Counted from the stretch's first letter, positions 7,918-16,342 are shown. The stretch is 19,213 nucleotides of DNA from Kiritimatiellota bacterium (GCA_008636095.1 VSJD01000223.1:1-19213), one strand, 5' to 3'. Numbers and translations: made by a program. Notes: generated by a model not told the origin, from the letters alone.

Positions 7918-7944
7918 AAAAAATCCAGCATGCGCCTGGATTTT
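7918..7944 (-). terminator. Possible terminator-like hairpin upstream of the mutM promoter
   Basis: AAAATCCAG (7920-7928) and CTGGATTTT (7936-7944) pair over 9 bp with a 7-nt loop. Read on the minus strand the stem runs into six Ts (7923-7918), like an intrinsic terminator, although the GC part of the stem is only four pairs. No gene upstream on that strand needs it, so it could simply be an insulator or chance. Confidence 0.3.
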
Positions 7945-7946
7945 GC

Positions 7947-7974
7947 TTGCAATTAATCACGTAAAAACGATAAT
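7947..7974 (+). promoter_or_regulatory. Candidate promoter for the DUF4838 gene
   Basis: TTGCAA (7947-7952), a 16-bp spacer, and GATAAT (7969-7974). It implies a leader of about 140 nt before ATG 8124. The surrounding DNA is locally AT-rich. Confidence 0.4.
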
Positions 7975-8123
7975 AAATTTCAACAAGCGTTCCCGTTCTT
8001 AAACGGCGAGGACTCGGCGCTCAATAAGTTGTGTGCTCAAATGCAGAAATCAGAAGAAGTTATATGGTTTTGGCCGGTTGAACAGATACGGAAAGCCTTC
8101 TTTTTGTAAAAAGGGATTGCGCC

Positions 8124-10547
8124 ATGATCTGTAATTTTAAAAAATTTATGTTGATTATGTTTCTGTCCGTGTTTGCATTGATAATTCCCCGCGAGGGAAA
8201 AAGTCAGTACACAATCGTGCAGGCGGACCAGCCCGCCAAGTTGGATAAGTTTGCGGCCCAGGAATTGTTCGGCTACCTGTTCCGGGTTACGGGAACTTCA
8301 TGCTGGGTCAAGTCGGAGTCCGCGCTTTCCGGGAAAGTTGTGGGAATATATGTCGGCGCGACAAAGTTTGCGGCCACAAACGGAATTAACGTGGCCCAAC
8401 TGGGGGAGCAAGAATGGATCATCCGGAGCGTCGGAAAAAATATCATTATTACCGGCGGACGCCCGCTGGGAACGCTTTATGGCGTTTACGAGTTTCTGGA
8501 GAACCAGGTGGGGTGCCACTGGCTGGATCCCTATACCGAAGTTGTTCCTTCCAAACCGGCGCTGGCATTTACCAACCTGAACATACGGGCAAAACCGGTT
8601 TTCTGGCAGCGCCATTTTGGAATAGCCGCTCATCAGGTAAACCCGGTGGACCATGAAAAAAGGAATATATGTTACCTCCGGAACAAGGTTAATGATGCCG
8701 ATTATTTCGGCGGCTCCACTGACGCTTTTTATCGGGTGACGGGATCTCCGGCTAGCTGTCACTCATTCTCTTATTATGTCAAAGCCTCAAGATGGTTTGA
8801 ATCTCATCCCGAATATTTTGAGCTCAATGACAAGGGCCAGCGCGTGCCTGCTTATGACGGCGAGGGGCCGGGCCAGATTTGCCTGACGCATCCGGATGTG
8901 CGCCTGATCGTGCTGGAAGAGCTCCGCAATTATATTGCCAAAGACCGCGTGACAGCCGCGGAAAACGGCTGTCCTCCTCCCCGCATTTATGACATCAGCC
9001 AGAATGACCAAGATGCACATTGCCTGTGCAAGAAATGCCAGGCTATTGTTGTTCGGGAAGGCGGGGAAAGCGGGCCCCTGGTTGATTTCATCAACGTCAT
9101 TGCCGAGGGTATTGAAAAGGATTATCCGGATGTTCTCATCCAGACTTTTGCCTATAACCAGACCCAGACACCTCCGAAAAAACTCAAGCCGCGCCATAAC
9201 GTCATCATCCGCTGGTGCGACAAATTCGGCATCTCGGACCTGGTGCGCCCGCTGAATCATCCCTGCAACGCCAAGCATTATAATCAAATCAGGGCATGGG
9301 GCAACATTGCCTCGCACGTGGCCGTCTGGGATTACTGGATCACCTACGGCAGGTATTCTTTTCCCGTGCCCTATTGCATGATTCAGTGCATCGGGCCGGA
9401 CTTGAAACTGTTTGCCGACGCGCACGTTGAAATATTGTATTGCGAGGAGGAGGAGGAGTCGCTCTGTGCGCCGGCAAAAAATGATCTGGGGAAAGTGGAA
9501 TGCCACGAACCCGGCGAGAATTTTAAGAACCTTAAATACTGGCTGGGATATAAACTCGCGGTCAATCCCTACCAGCCGACGGAACCTTTGATTAAAGTTT
9601 TCATGGATGGCTACTACGGCGCCGCTTCCCCGAAAATGAACGAGTATTTGAATTACCTCCAGGGACTGATAGGCAAGGAACCCAGCACCATGATGGTGCA
9701 AACCGCCCCGCATAAACTAAAATACCTGGATTTGAATTTCTTTGTTACGGCGGAAAAGATCTTTGATTCAGCCGAAGCGCTCGTCAAGCCGGGCAGTCTG
9801 CAGGCCCTTCATATTCAAAAGGAACGACTGATCGTGGAGGCCGCCCTGCTTTATCTCTGGCCCTGGCTGGAACGCAATGTTCCGTTAAATGCAAAAATGC
9901 CTTTTGACCATGAAACCGTGATTCGCCGCTATGAGACAAACTTGCGTGCGCAGTCCGATGCATTTTATTCCCCCAGCGCCCGGGCGGTGCGCGAGGACAA
10001 ACTGGTTAAACTGACGGACCTGTTCCGGAATCCGAAATTGCCGGAAAAATTGCGCAATTTGCCGCCCCGCGACGTGGCGGATTTCAACTGGTTGACCTTT
10101 CTGTTCCCTTGGACATGGCACACACCGGAGGGGCAGCAGCGATTTCATTATGTTGCCGATGAAGATGCGTGTGGCGGATGGGCAATGACTTTTGACGCGG
10201 AAAACGATGATGTTTATAAAAAACCGTTTGTGGTTGGAGTGACCGACAACGAGCCGGTCATCATTAAACACAAAGATATTGTGCAGGATGAAAAATTCAA
10301 CTTCTATGAAATTGGGAAATTCAACATCAAGAAAGGCGACGTTGTTTGGGCGCGTGCCGACAAACTATTGCGAGTGCCTGTTGACCGTCTTGCAAAAAAA
10401 AGCCCCAATGCGCTCAATAAATGGAACGTTTATATATCGTTGAAATTCAAGGGGCCGGCTTACGTCAAGAATTCGTCGCAATTAAACGGAATCTTTATGG
10501 ACCGGGTATTGCTGGTTAGACGGAATATTGCCGGATTTCCTCGGTGA
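8124..10547 (+). CDS. Secreted DUF4838 protein (alpha-glucuronidase-like N-terminal domain)
   Basis: AAGGGA (8111-8116) lies seven bases before ATG 8124. The 807-residue product starts with a signal peptide (about 1-28: basic MICNFKK, then a hydrophobic core) and should be exported. Residues about 30-150 resemble the alpha-glucuronidase (GH67) N-terminal domain: FAAQELFGYLFRVTG, IIITGGRPLGTLYGVYEFLE and GCHWLDPYTEVVPS. Residues about 155-450 match DUF4838, including ISQNDQDAHCLCKKCQAI with its clustered cysteines and the acidic YCEEEEES run. The rest is a helical region followed by a small beta-rich C-terminal part. Such proteins are expected to act on polysaccharides, but no substrate is established. 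It stands alone with no sulfatases, transporters or other glycosidases nearby. A single-gene unit is likely. Confidence 0.85.
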   Translation: MICNFKKFMLIMFLSVFALIIPREGKSQYTIVQADQPAKLDKFAAQELFGYLFRVTGTSCWVKSESALSGKVVGIYVGATKFAATNGINVAQLGEQEWIIRSVGKNIIITGGRPLGTLYGVYEFLENQVGCHWLDPYTEVVPSKPALAFTNLNIRAKPVFWQRHFGIAAHQVNPVDHEKRNICYLRNKVNDADYFGGSTDAFYRVTGSPASCHSFSYYVKASRWFESHPEYFELNDKGQRVPAYDGEGPGQICLTHPDVRLIVLEELRNYIAKDRVTAAENGCPPPRIYDISQNDQDAHCLCKKCQAIVVREGGESGPLVDFINVIAEGIEKDYPDVLIQTFAYNQTQTPPKKLKPRHNVIIRWCDKFGISDLVRPLNHPCNAKHYNQIRAWGNIASHVAVWDYWITYGRYSFPVPYCMIQCIGPDLKLFADAHVEILYCEEEEESLCAPAKNDLGKVECHEPGENFKNLKYWLGYKLAVNPYQPTEPLIKVFMDGYYGAASPKMNEYLNYLQGLIGKEPSTMMVQTAPHKLKYLDLNFFVTAEKIFDSAEALVKPGSLQALHIQKERLIVEAALLYLWPWLERNVPLNAKMPFDHETVIRRYETNLRAQSDAFYSPSARAVREDKLVKLTDLFRNPKLPEKLRNLPPRDVADFNWLTFLFPWTWHTPEGQQRFHYVADEDACGGWAMTFDAENDDVYKKPFVVGVTDNEPVIIKHKDIVQDEKFNFYEIGKFNIKKGDVVWARADKLLRVPVDRLAKKSPNALNKWNVYISLKFKGPAYVKNSSQLNGIFMDRVLLVRRNIAGFPR

Positions 10548-10617
10548 AAACGATGGCGTTTTATATGTATTGAAATAAAAAATATAAGCGATAGATTCTT
10601 GCGCAACAGGCGTGGGG

Positions 10618-10647
10618 TTAGACAAAAGCTAAAATTGGCTGTATATT
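10618..10647 (+). promoter_or_regulatory. Weak candidate promoter for the lipoprotein gene
   Basis: TTAGAC (10618-10623) and TATATT (10642-10647) with an 18-bp spacer, about 40 bp before the ATG at 10688. The hexamers are imperfect. Confidence 0.3.
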
Positions 10648-10687
10648 ACGGCCGAACGGCAAACATGCCATCAGGAGGAAACAAATC

Positions 10688-11239
10688 ATGACACGCGTGG
10701 CAGTTATCGGAATGACGCTCATTGTGCTTGCATTCGCCGGTTGCATTGACAACCGTGAAATCGAGTCATTAAAAAGCGAGAATGCTTCCCTTTCGGATAA
10801 AATCGCTTCGCTTAACAAGCGGGTGAAGGCGGTCGAGGGTGCCTGCCTGCAGTTGAACGCGCGCTTTGAAAGCCGCGACCAGACCGCAACAGGCAGCCGG
10901 CCGGCACGTGATGAGATTGAATGGGGTGTATCAAAGCCGGATTTGAACGCCCGGCTAACCCGCGTCACGTTCAGTCAACGTATGGTTGATATGACGATGT
11001 CGCAAGTGATGGCTAAGCTTGGAAAACCCGACAATGTCAGCGACGAGTCCGGCATCCAGCAATGGATTTATAACAAGCTTGAACTGGCCAAGGAAAGCGG
11101 CGGAGTGGAACAGAGTCCGGCGCTGATAGTTTTTAAACATGGCAGTGTTTTGCGCGCTGAGCTGAGCGGAAAGGTTTCATCGTCATCAGAACCGAAGGCA
11201 AGCGAATCCGACAGCGCGGTAGTTCAGACTGATCAATAA
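10688..11239 (+). CDS. Coiled-coil lipoprotein with an SmpA/OmlA-like C-terminal region
   Basis: A strong AGGAGG (10673-10678) precedes ATG 10688 by nine bases. The N-terminus is a lipoprotein signal, with lipobox LAFAGC at residues 14-19, so Cys19 should be lipidated and Asn/Asp residues after it fit membrane retention signals only loosely. Residues about 22-55 are a heptad-rich coiled coil (IESLKSENASLSDKIASLNK). Residues about 95-155 contain VDMTMSQVMAKLGKPDNV followed by QQWIYNK, the pattern of the SmpA/OmlA (BamE-like) fold. The tail (about 158-183) is Ser/Glu-rich and disordered. Function is unknown; a periplasmic envelope role is an inference. The 183-residue length suits a small envelope lipoprotein. 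Confidence 0.75.
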   Translation: MTRVAVIGMTLIVLAFAGCIDNREIESLKSENASLSDKIASLNKRVKAVEGACLQLNARFESRDQTATGSRPARDEIEWGVSKPDLNARLTRVTFSQRMVDMTMSQVMAKLGKPDNVSDESGIQQWIYNKLELAKESGGVEQSPALIVFKHGSVLRAELSGKVSSSSEPKASESDSAVVQTDQ

Positions 11240-11422
11240 CAAATCGCACCCCCCGTTTCCGCATTGCCGGAACCGGATACTGCGGATACAGTAAAACCGT
11301 TTTAGCGTTCCCTTTATCAGGGTGGTTTCAGCCTTTCGACGCGGCGCAAGGCGCCTTGTCCCTCGAATATGCTCGGGAACCTGGGCTTGTCGAAGGACTC
11401 AAGGTTAACAGGGAGATGTTTT
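11240..11422. repeat. Intergenic region with a dispersed-repeat remnant upstream of the S41 protease
   Basis: This 183 bp has no gene. A small GC hairpin (GGCGC-AAG-GCGCC, about 11343-11355) is followed by CTGGGCTTGTCGAAGGACTC (about 11381-11400). The latter reads as the inverted form of the CCTTCGAC-type element at 7799-7818, so both look like remnants of a dispersed repeat. The frame of the downstream gene is open through it (from 11369), which is why the longer start is not used. Confidence 0.4.
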
Positions 11423-12736
11423 ATGTCGGCATTAATTATTGGGCGGAGATTTCTGTGGCTGGTCGGGGCGCTGTTGCTGGGCGTTAACCTGGTCGTGGGC
11501 GCCAAGATTGCCTCCCGGGCCGATAAGACCAACGATACCGACTCGGTGGCTTTTGAAAAAATGCAGTTGCTGACGGAAGTGATGATGCTGATCCGTCAGA
11601 ATTACGTGGACGAAGACAAAACGCAATACAAGGACCTTTTATATGGCGCCTTGCGCGGCATGCTCCAGTCCCTGGATCCCCATAGCCAGTTTATGGAGCC
11701 GGCAATGTTCTCCGACATGAAGAATGATACCGCCGGTGAATTCGGCGGGCTGGGTATTATCATTGGCATGCGCGACGGCGTCCTGACCGTCATCGCGCCC
11801 ATGGAAGACACGCCGGCCTTCCGGGCCGGCATTATGCACGGCGATAAGATCATGGCCATTGACGGCGCATCCACGGAGGCTATTTCCCTGCAGGAGGCGG
11901 TCAGCAAAATGCGGGGCGAGCCCGGCACGAAGGTGAAAATTAAAATCCTGCGTATCAAGCCTCAGGAAGTCAAGGAGGTTGAAATCGTCCGCGCTATCAT
12001 CAAGGTGGAGAGCGTCAAGGGCGCGGCCATCCTGGAAGACCACATTGGCTATGTTCGCATTGTCCAGTTCAACGAGCCGACGGCCGACGCCTTGCAAAAG
12101 GCCTTGGATGAGTTGGCGGCCAAGGGCATGAATGCCCTGGTTTTGGATTTGCGGAACAATCCCGGCGGCTTGCTGGTCTCGGCTGTGGATGTCAGCCAGA
12201 AATTTTTAAAGCGCGGTGCCAAGATTGTGTCCACCAAGGGACGTCCGGGGGTAGGTCTCCAGTCCGAATATGAGGCCAAGGGCAAGGTCCATTATCTCGA
12301 TTATCCCATTGTTGTGCTGGTCAATGGCGGGAGCGCGAGTGCCTCGGAAATCGTGGCCGGCGCCTTGCAGGATCACCGCCGGGCAATATTGATCGGCGAA
12401 AAAACTTTTGGCAAGGGCTCCGTGCAGAGTGTCCAGCCGCTGGAAGACGGTTCGGCCATCCGCCTGACCACGGCCAAGTATTACACGCCCAGCGGCCGTA
12501 TGATCCATGAAAAAGGCATTGAACCGGATGTCGTGATTCCGATGTCGGCCATGCAATGGCAGAAAGTCCAGATCAAGCGCTCGCGGGAAGAGTTGGGCAA
12601 CGAAGAAGAGGATGACATCAAGCTTGACCTCGAACATGTGACCGACACCCAGTTGGAGCGTGCCATGGACGTTCTGAAAGGTGTTCGCCTGTTTCAATCC
12701 CGCGCCGATTTTCATCAGCAGTATGCCAGCCAGTAA
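11423..12736 (+). CDS. S41 family carboxyl-terminal processing protease (CtpA-type)
   Basis: Serine protease of the Prc/CtpA family, which cleaves near the C-termini of periplasmic substrates. Start ATG 11423 is chosen because GGGAG (11411-11415) lies seven bases upstream and an N-terminal membrane anchor (about residues 10-27) follows; the earlier in-frame ATG at 11369 lies in repeat DNA. The 437-residue protein has an N-terminal helical region (YVDED, then LDPHSQFM at 85-91), a PDZ domain (about 105-185, beginning FGGLGIIIG), and the peptidase core. The catalytic dyad is Ser306, the middle serine of GSASASE, and Lys331 in GEKTFGKGSVQ. The 25-residue spacing equals that of E. coli Prc. Substrate is unknown. 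tsaD begins 8 bp after the stop, so co-transcription is likely. Confidence 0.92.
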   Translation: MSALIIGRRFLWLVGALLLGVNLVVGAKIASRADKTNDTDSVAFEKMQLLTEVMMLIRQNYVDEDKTQYKDLLYGALRGMLQSLDPHSQFMEPAMFSDMKNDTAGEFGGLGIIIGMRDGVLTVIAPMEDTPAFRAGIMHGDKIMAIDGASTEAISLQEAVSKMRGEPGTKVKIKILRIKPQEVKEVEIVRAIIKVESVKGAAILEDHIGYVRIVQFNEPTADALQKALDELAAKGMNALVLDLRNNPGGLLVSAVDVSQKFLKRGAKIVSTKGRPGVGLQSEYEAKGKVHYLDYPIVVLVNGGSASASEIVAGALQDHRRAILIGEKTFGKGSVQSVQPLEDGSAIRLTTAKYYTPSGRMIHEKGIEPDVVIPMSAMQWQKVQIKRSREELGNEEEDDIKLDLEHVTDTQLERAMDVLKGVRLFQSRADFHQQYASQ

Positions 12737-12744
12737 TAGCCAGT

Positions 12745-13788
12745 ATGAATGTCCTGGGTATCGAAACCTCCTGTGATGAAACCGCCGCTGCTGTGGTTGC
12801 CGATGGCGGCACGGTGCTTTCCAGTGCGGTATTCAGCCAGGTGCCCTTGCATCGTCCCCATGGCGGGGTGGTTCCGGAAATCGCCTCCCGTCAGCACGTT
12901 GAACATCTGCCGCGAATGCTTGACGAGGCCATGGCGCAGTCCGGGCTGGAATGGTCACACTTGCAGGCCGTGGCTGTGACCTACGGCCCGGGGTTGGCCA
13001 GTTCCCTGCTGGTTGGGCTATCCGCGGCGAAAGCGCTGGCCCTGCGTCTTAACATTCCTTTGATTGGCATCAATCATCTGGAGGCCCATCTGTATTCAGT
13101 TTTCCTGGCGCGCAATGCCCCGCGCTATGCAGATGCCTGCCCGCTGGTGGCGCTGATTGTTTCCGGGGGCCATACCTGCCTGGTTCGTGTGGATGCGCCC
13201 GGGCAATACCGGCGACTGGGCCAGACCATTGACGACGCCGCCGGGGAGGCTTTTGACAAGGGCGCCAAACTGCTGGGCCTGGAGTATCCCGGCGGCCCGG
13301 TGATTGATCACATCAGCGCGCTTGGCGATGCCGGCCGAATTGCTTTTCCGCGGACACGCGTGTTGAAAGCCGACTTCGCGGACGGATTATCGCCGGCGTT
13401 ATGTTTCAGCTTCAGCGGATTAAAAACTTCGTTGCTGTATTACCTGAGGGACCATCCGGAGGCCGTCCGGGAGCCTGTCTTGAAAGATGTGGCGGCGGGC
13501 TACCAGGAAGCCATCGTGGATGTGCTGGTGCGCGGGGCACAGCGGGCGCTCCAGCGCGAACGGGTACAGACGCTGGTGGTGGCCGGCGGCGTTTCGTTGA
13601 ATCGTCGCTTACGTTCCAGACTGCTCGATATGGCCGCCGGCTTGAAGGTTAGCGTCCTATTGCCGGCATCCTCGTATTGCGTGGATAACGCGGCCATGGT
13701 GGCCGGCTTGGCGGGCATCGGACAGGGCATTACGGGCGAGGCGGCCTGGTCATTGGATGCCTGTCCTAATCTCGAGATCGGCGGCTGA
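12745..13788 (+). CDS. tsaD: tRNA N6-adenosine threonylcarbamoyltransferase
   Basis: Transfers the threonylcarbamoyl group from TC-AMP (made by TsaC/Sua5) to A37 of ANN-decoding tRNAs, acting with TsaB and TsaE. ASKHA-fold signatures: GIETSCDET (5-13), VPEIASRQHV, TYGPGLASSLLVGLSAAKAL, the metal-binding His111 and His115 in NHLEAHLYS, VSGGHTCLV, and the late Asp314 in YCVDNAAMVAG. The 347-residue length matches bacterial TsaD. No Shine-Dalgarno precedes ATG 12745, but the start fits the family N-terminus, and the 8-bp gap after the protease stop suggests translational coupling. Its 3' end overlaps the convergent deacetylase gene by 23 bp. tsaB and tsaE are not in the window. Confidence 0.96.
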   Translation: MNVLGIETSCDETAAAVVADGGTVLSSAVFSQVPLHRPHGGVVPEIASRQHVEHLPRMLDEAMAQSGLEWSHLQAVAVTYGPGLASSLLVGLSAAKALALRLNIPLIGINHLEAHLYSVFLARNAPRYADACPLVALIVSGGHTCLVRVDAPGQYRRLGQTIDDAAGEAFDKGAKLLGLEYPGGPVIDHISALGDAGRIAFPRTRVLKADFADGLSPALCFSFSGLKTSLLYYLRDHPEAVREPVLKDVAAGYQEAIVDVLVRGAQRALQRERVQTLVVAGGVSLNRRLRSRLLDMAAGLKVSVLLPASSYCVDNAAMVAGLAGIGQGITGEAAWSLDACPNLEIGG

Positions 13789-14959
13789 AAATAATTTTTC
13801 CACCTACCACGGTATAAAGCACGTCAAGTTTCGGACTCAACACCAACAGGTCGGCGTCCCGCCCGACAGCGATTTCGCCTTTATTCAGGCCAAGCAACCG
13901 GGCTGGATTGCCGGAACACAGCCTGCTGGCGGCAGCCATATCTTTGTGAAACATCCGGATCGTATTGCGAAAGCCGTCAATGGGCGTCAAGGCACTGCCG
14001 GCCAGACCCATGCCGCGATCAATCAGCCGAACGCCATCATTCGGGCCGGTGATTTTGACGCGGCCCCAGCCTTGCGGCAGGTCATATTCGCCGGGCGCCA
14101 GGCCCGCGCCGAAGTTGCTGTCTGTGACGAAAACGACGTTATTGGCAGGTTTACAGCGCAAGGTTTTCTCAACATGGAAAGCCGGCACATGCGTGCCGTC
14201 CGCAATGATTTCACATGCTACGCGATCCTCCACCAGCAAATAATCCACCAGCCCGGCGGGAGTGACGCCAGGGTCGGTCTGGGGCGGGATGACGAAGGTG
14301 TCAAACAGGTGCGTAACCAGCCGGGCGCCCGCCGATATGGCCGCTTGCGCTTGCGCCACGGTGCATTGCGTATGCGCAATACTGCAAACTACGCCGGAAC
14401 GGCATAACGCGCGAATCGCCGCCGGCGCGCCCGGGAGTTCTGGCGAAATATCCCATATCTTGATCCATCCGCCCCCAGCACGCAGAAGGTGGCGGGTCGT
14501 GGTTGGATGGATCGGCGCCAGATCCTTGCTTCGGCCTGCGCCCGTTCGTGCCAGATAAGGGGATTCCAGTCGAAAGCCGACAACCTGGGGTACCGCACGG
14601 AGGTTGTCGGTTTCGGCCAGGTGGCGCTGCATGTGTGCCGAAGTTTCTTCCGGTGGCCCGAAAAACGTGGGATAGAACGCCGTTGTACCGCGCGAGGCTT
14701 CCTGCTCCGCATACGCTCTTAGCGAGCCGCTGGTGGAAATCCGTCCGATCCCATGCGTATGAATATCAATCAAGCCCGGGATCACGTAGGCGCCCCGGCA
14801 ATCAAGCGTTGTGATCTTGCGATCCGGTTTTCCAATGCGGGTAATTTTTCCGTTGTTGATTGTCAATCCGCTGGTTACGATTCGGCCGTCGGGCAACAGG
14901 ATTTTTCCGTTACGAATGGCCAGCGCAGGCATGCTTGTCTTTATGGTTTGTTTTTTCAT
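13766..14959 (-). CDS. N-acetylglucosamine-6-phosphate deacetylase-like amidohydrolase
   Basis: Amidohydrolase of the NagA type, which removes acetate from GlcNAc-6-P in aminosugar use or cell-wall recycling. The 397-residue protein has DIHTHG (65-70), a metal-site Glu132, His196 (IAHTQCT), His217 (VTHLFD), His257 (ADGTHV) and catalytic Asp280 (VTDS), so the active-site set is complete. The usual HLEGP motif is changed to RLESP, and VTDA to VTDS, so substrate preference may differ from standard NagA. The C-terminus has the typical NPARLLGL ... GEIAVGRDADLLVL run. Met1 (14959) and Met10 (14932) are both possible starts, neither with a clear ribosome binding site. No nagB or PTS gene is adjacent. 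A related deacetylase of another N-acetyl sugar phosphate is the main alternative. Confidence 0.82.
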   Translation of the reverse strand: MKKQTIKTSMPALAIRNGKILLPDGRIVTSGLTINNGKITRIGKPDRKITTLDCRGAYVIPGLIDIHTHGIGRISTSGSLRAYAEQEASRGTTAFYPTFFGPPEETSAHMQRHLAETDNLRAVPQVVGFRLESPYLARTGAGRSKDLAPIHPTTTRHLLRAGGGWIKIWDISPELPGAPAAIRALCRSGVVCSIAHTQCTVAQAQAAISAGARLVTHLFDTFVIPPQTDPGVTPAGLVDYLLVEDRVACEIIADGTHVPAFHVEKTLRCKPANNVVFVTDSNFGAGLAPGEYDLPQGWGRVKITGPNDGVRLIDRGMGLAGSALTPIDGFRNTIRMFHKDMAAASRLCSGNPARLLGLNKGEIAVGRDADLLVLSPKLDVLYTVVGGKIIFSRRSRD

Positions 14960-14987
14960 GTTGATATGCTATGGTTAAATCGTGTGG

Positions 14988-15017
14988 TTGGATCTGAATC
15001 CGATGACGCTTTATAAT
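14988..15017 (+). promoter_or_regulatory. Candidate sigma70-type promoter for the glycosyltransferase
   Basis: TTGGAT (14988-14993), an 18-bp spacer, and a perfect TATAAT (15012-15017). The start site would be near 15024, giving a leader of about 38 nt. It lies in the divergent gap opposite the NagA-like gene. Confidence 0.5.
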
Positions 15018-15061
15018 CGATTGGATGCCGATTTCAAGCTAAAAGGACGCCGTGTTATAAG

Positions 15062-16120
15062 ATGGCCATGAACGCCCCACCCGAACTTTCTATCGTTATT
15101 CCGACCCTTGGTCGGCCTATTCTGATTCGAACTCTGCAATCTTTGGTTCGTGCCGACGGGTTTGGCCGGCTGGATATCATGGTGGCCGGGCAGATTACGG
15201 ATGCGCTCGTGCGGAAAGCGGTCCAGGATCTGAGCGTGCAGTATCCCAATATCCGGCATCTGGAGGTTTCCTTTCCACGTGGCGATTCCAGTGAGAAAAA
15301 GAATGCCGGCTGGCGTGCCGCGAAGTACGACCTGATCGCGTTTATTGATGACGACGTCGTAGTCGCGCGGAATTGGCCGGAAAAAATACGCGCCCCGTTT
15401 CAACAGCCTGACGTGGGGCTGGTCAGCGGGCCGGGCCTGGTTCCAGACGATATTGCCCTGATGGCCCGTTTGGCGGGGAATGCCCTGGCCTCGAAAGCGG
15501 CCGGTTATGTGGCAGGGCGCTACCTGGCCGGAAATCCGGAACCGCGGAAAATACGATGGTCGAGCTTGATAGGATGTAACATGGCTTATCGGCGCTCGGT
15601 ATTGGAACAACTGGGAGGATTTGATCCCGCCTTCTGGCCGGGTGAAGAAATGATTGCCGCCTTCCAGGCGACGCAGCTTGGCCACAAACTGATTTTTCAG
15701 CCTAACGCAATCCTGTATCATTACCCGCGTTCCAGTTTTTGGCGCTTTTGCAGGCAGATATACGGTTACGGCGCCACGCGCATCCGCTTGATCCGCGCGG
15801 GTGTGGATGTTGAGCTGACGACCATCATCCCGGCCGTCGGGTTGTTGGCCCTGGTGGTGCTGGGGATTGTCGCGGTGTTCTGCCGATGGGCGGGATTTCT
15901 GTTGCTGGCCGGCTTGGCGCTTTACGCGCTGGCGGATTTCTGGGCCACGCTGGCCAAGTATCGGGAAACGCGGCGGTGGGTGGACCTGTTGATTTTCTTC
16001 CTCATCCCCATCATGCACTTGAGTTATGGCCTGGCCGAATGGGTGGAGCTCGTGCGCCCGGGCAAGGATTTGAGTGAGACGCTACATTCTAAGGCGCGCG
16101 ATAAGACGGCCTCAATGTAG
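15062..16120 (+). CDS. Family 2 glycosyltransferase with C-terminal membrane helices
   Basis: GT-A fold enzyme that transfers a sugar from an NDP-sugar, probably to a lipid-linked or surface glycan at the inner face of the membrane. The N-terminus ELSIVIPTLGRP is the nucleotide-binding start; Asp96-Asp97-Asp98 in FIDDDVV form the metal-binding DXD-type motif; GCNMAYRRSVLEQLGGFDP and WPGEEMIAAFQA fit the acceptor side and the ED-type catalytic motif. Hydrophobic helices lie at about 258-300 and 310-330. Length is 352 residues. The start could be ATG 15062 or ATG 15068; neither has a good ribosome binding site, since the nearest purine run (AAAAGGA) is about 14 bases away. No other glycan genes are adjacent, so acceptor and pathway are unknown. 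Confidence 0.88.
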   Translation: MAMNAPPELSIVIPTLGRPILIRTLQSLVRADGFGRLDIMVAGQITDALVRKAVQDLSVQYPNIRHLEVSFPRGDSSEKKNAGWRAAKYDLIAFIDDDVVVARNWPEKIRAPFQQPDVGLVSGPGLVPDDIALMARLAGNALASKAAGYVAGRYLAGNPEPRKIRWSSLIGCNMAYRRSVLEQLGGFDPAFWPGEEMIAAFQATQLGHKLIFQPNAILYHYPRSSFWRFCRQIYGYGATRIRLIRAGVDVELTTIIPAVGLLALVVLGIVAVFCRWAGFLLLAGLALYALADFWATLAKYRETRRWVDLLIFFLIPIMHLSYGLAEWVELVRPGKDLSETLHSKARDKTASM

Positions 16121-16173
16121 AGGCGATTTGGTGGTGATGACTGGGGTAAGCTTATGTTGGCGGCGCGGACGCC

Positions 16174-16199
16174 ATCGCGCCTGATGACCCCGGCGCGAT
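16174..16199 (+). terminator. Possible terminator hairpin after the glycosyltransferase
   Basis: ATCGCGCC (16174-16181) and GGCGCGAT (16192-16199) pair perfectly around a 10-nt loop, 53 bp after the stop codon. No T-run follows, so termination is only a guess. The rest of 16121-16342 shows no gene, only a small palindrome (AAACCT-GCAG-AGGTTT, 16287-16302). Confidence 0.35.
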
Positions 16200-16342
16200 A
16201 CCCTCCCAAAGAAATCTGCTATTATCATTTTTGCTCAAGCCGGTTCCGGTTGACTTGGTTTCCATAGGATGAGTCCTTCAAAAGACAAACCTGCAGAGGT
16301 TTCATGACCCCAGAGAACGGAGGGAGCATCGCGTAGGCGCTT

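Larger units (their letters stand above)
7739..8123. other. Divergent intergenic region between mutM and the DUF4838 gene
   Basis: 385 bp without a gene. From left to right it holds the hairpin at 7763-7791, a CCTTCGACTTTGCTCAGGGC stretch (about 7799-7818) of a type seen as dispersed repeats in many genomes, a candidate mutM promoter (7889-7916), an AT-flanked 9-bp inverted repeat (7920-7944), and a candidate promoter for the DUF4838 gene (7947-7974). About 150 bp (7975-8123) forms a long leader in which I see no further structure apart from the ribosome binding site. Confidence 0.55.

Noticed and set aside
10547..10562. Hairpin AAAACG-ATGG-CGTTTT after the DUF4838 gene as a terminator
   Set aside because: Only six pairs, mostly A-T, overlapping the stop codon, with no T-run; too weak to call.
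13757..14407. Plus-strand open frame opposite the NagA-like gene
   Set aside because: The minus-strand frame has all the NagA-type active-site residues; this one shows none and no ribosome binding site.
15011..16018. Minus-strand open frame of 335 codons opposite the glycosyltransferase
   Set aside because: Antisense shadow of the conserved GT2 gene. The composition is rich in Arg/Gln/Pro and shows no motif.
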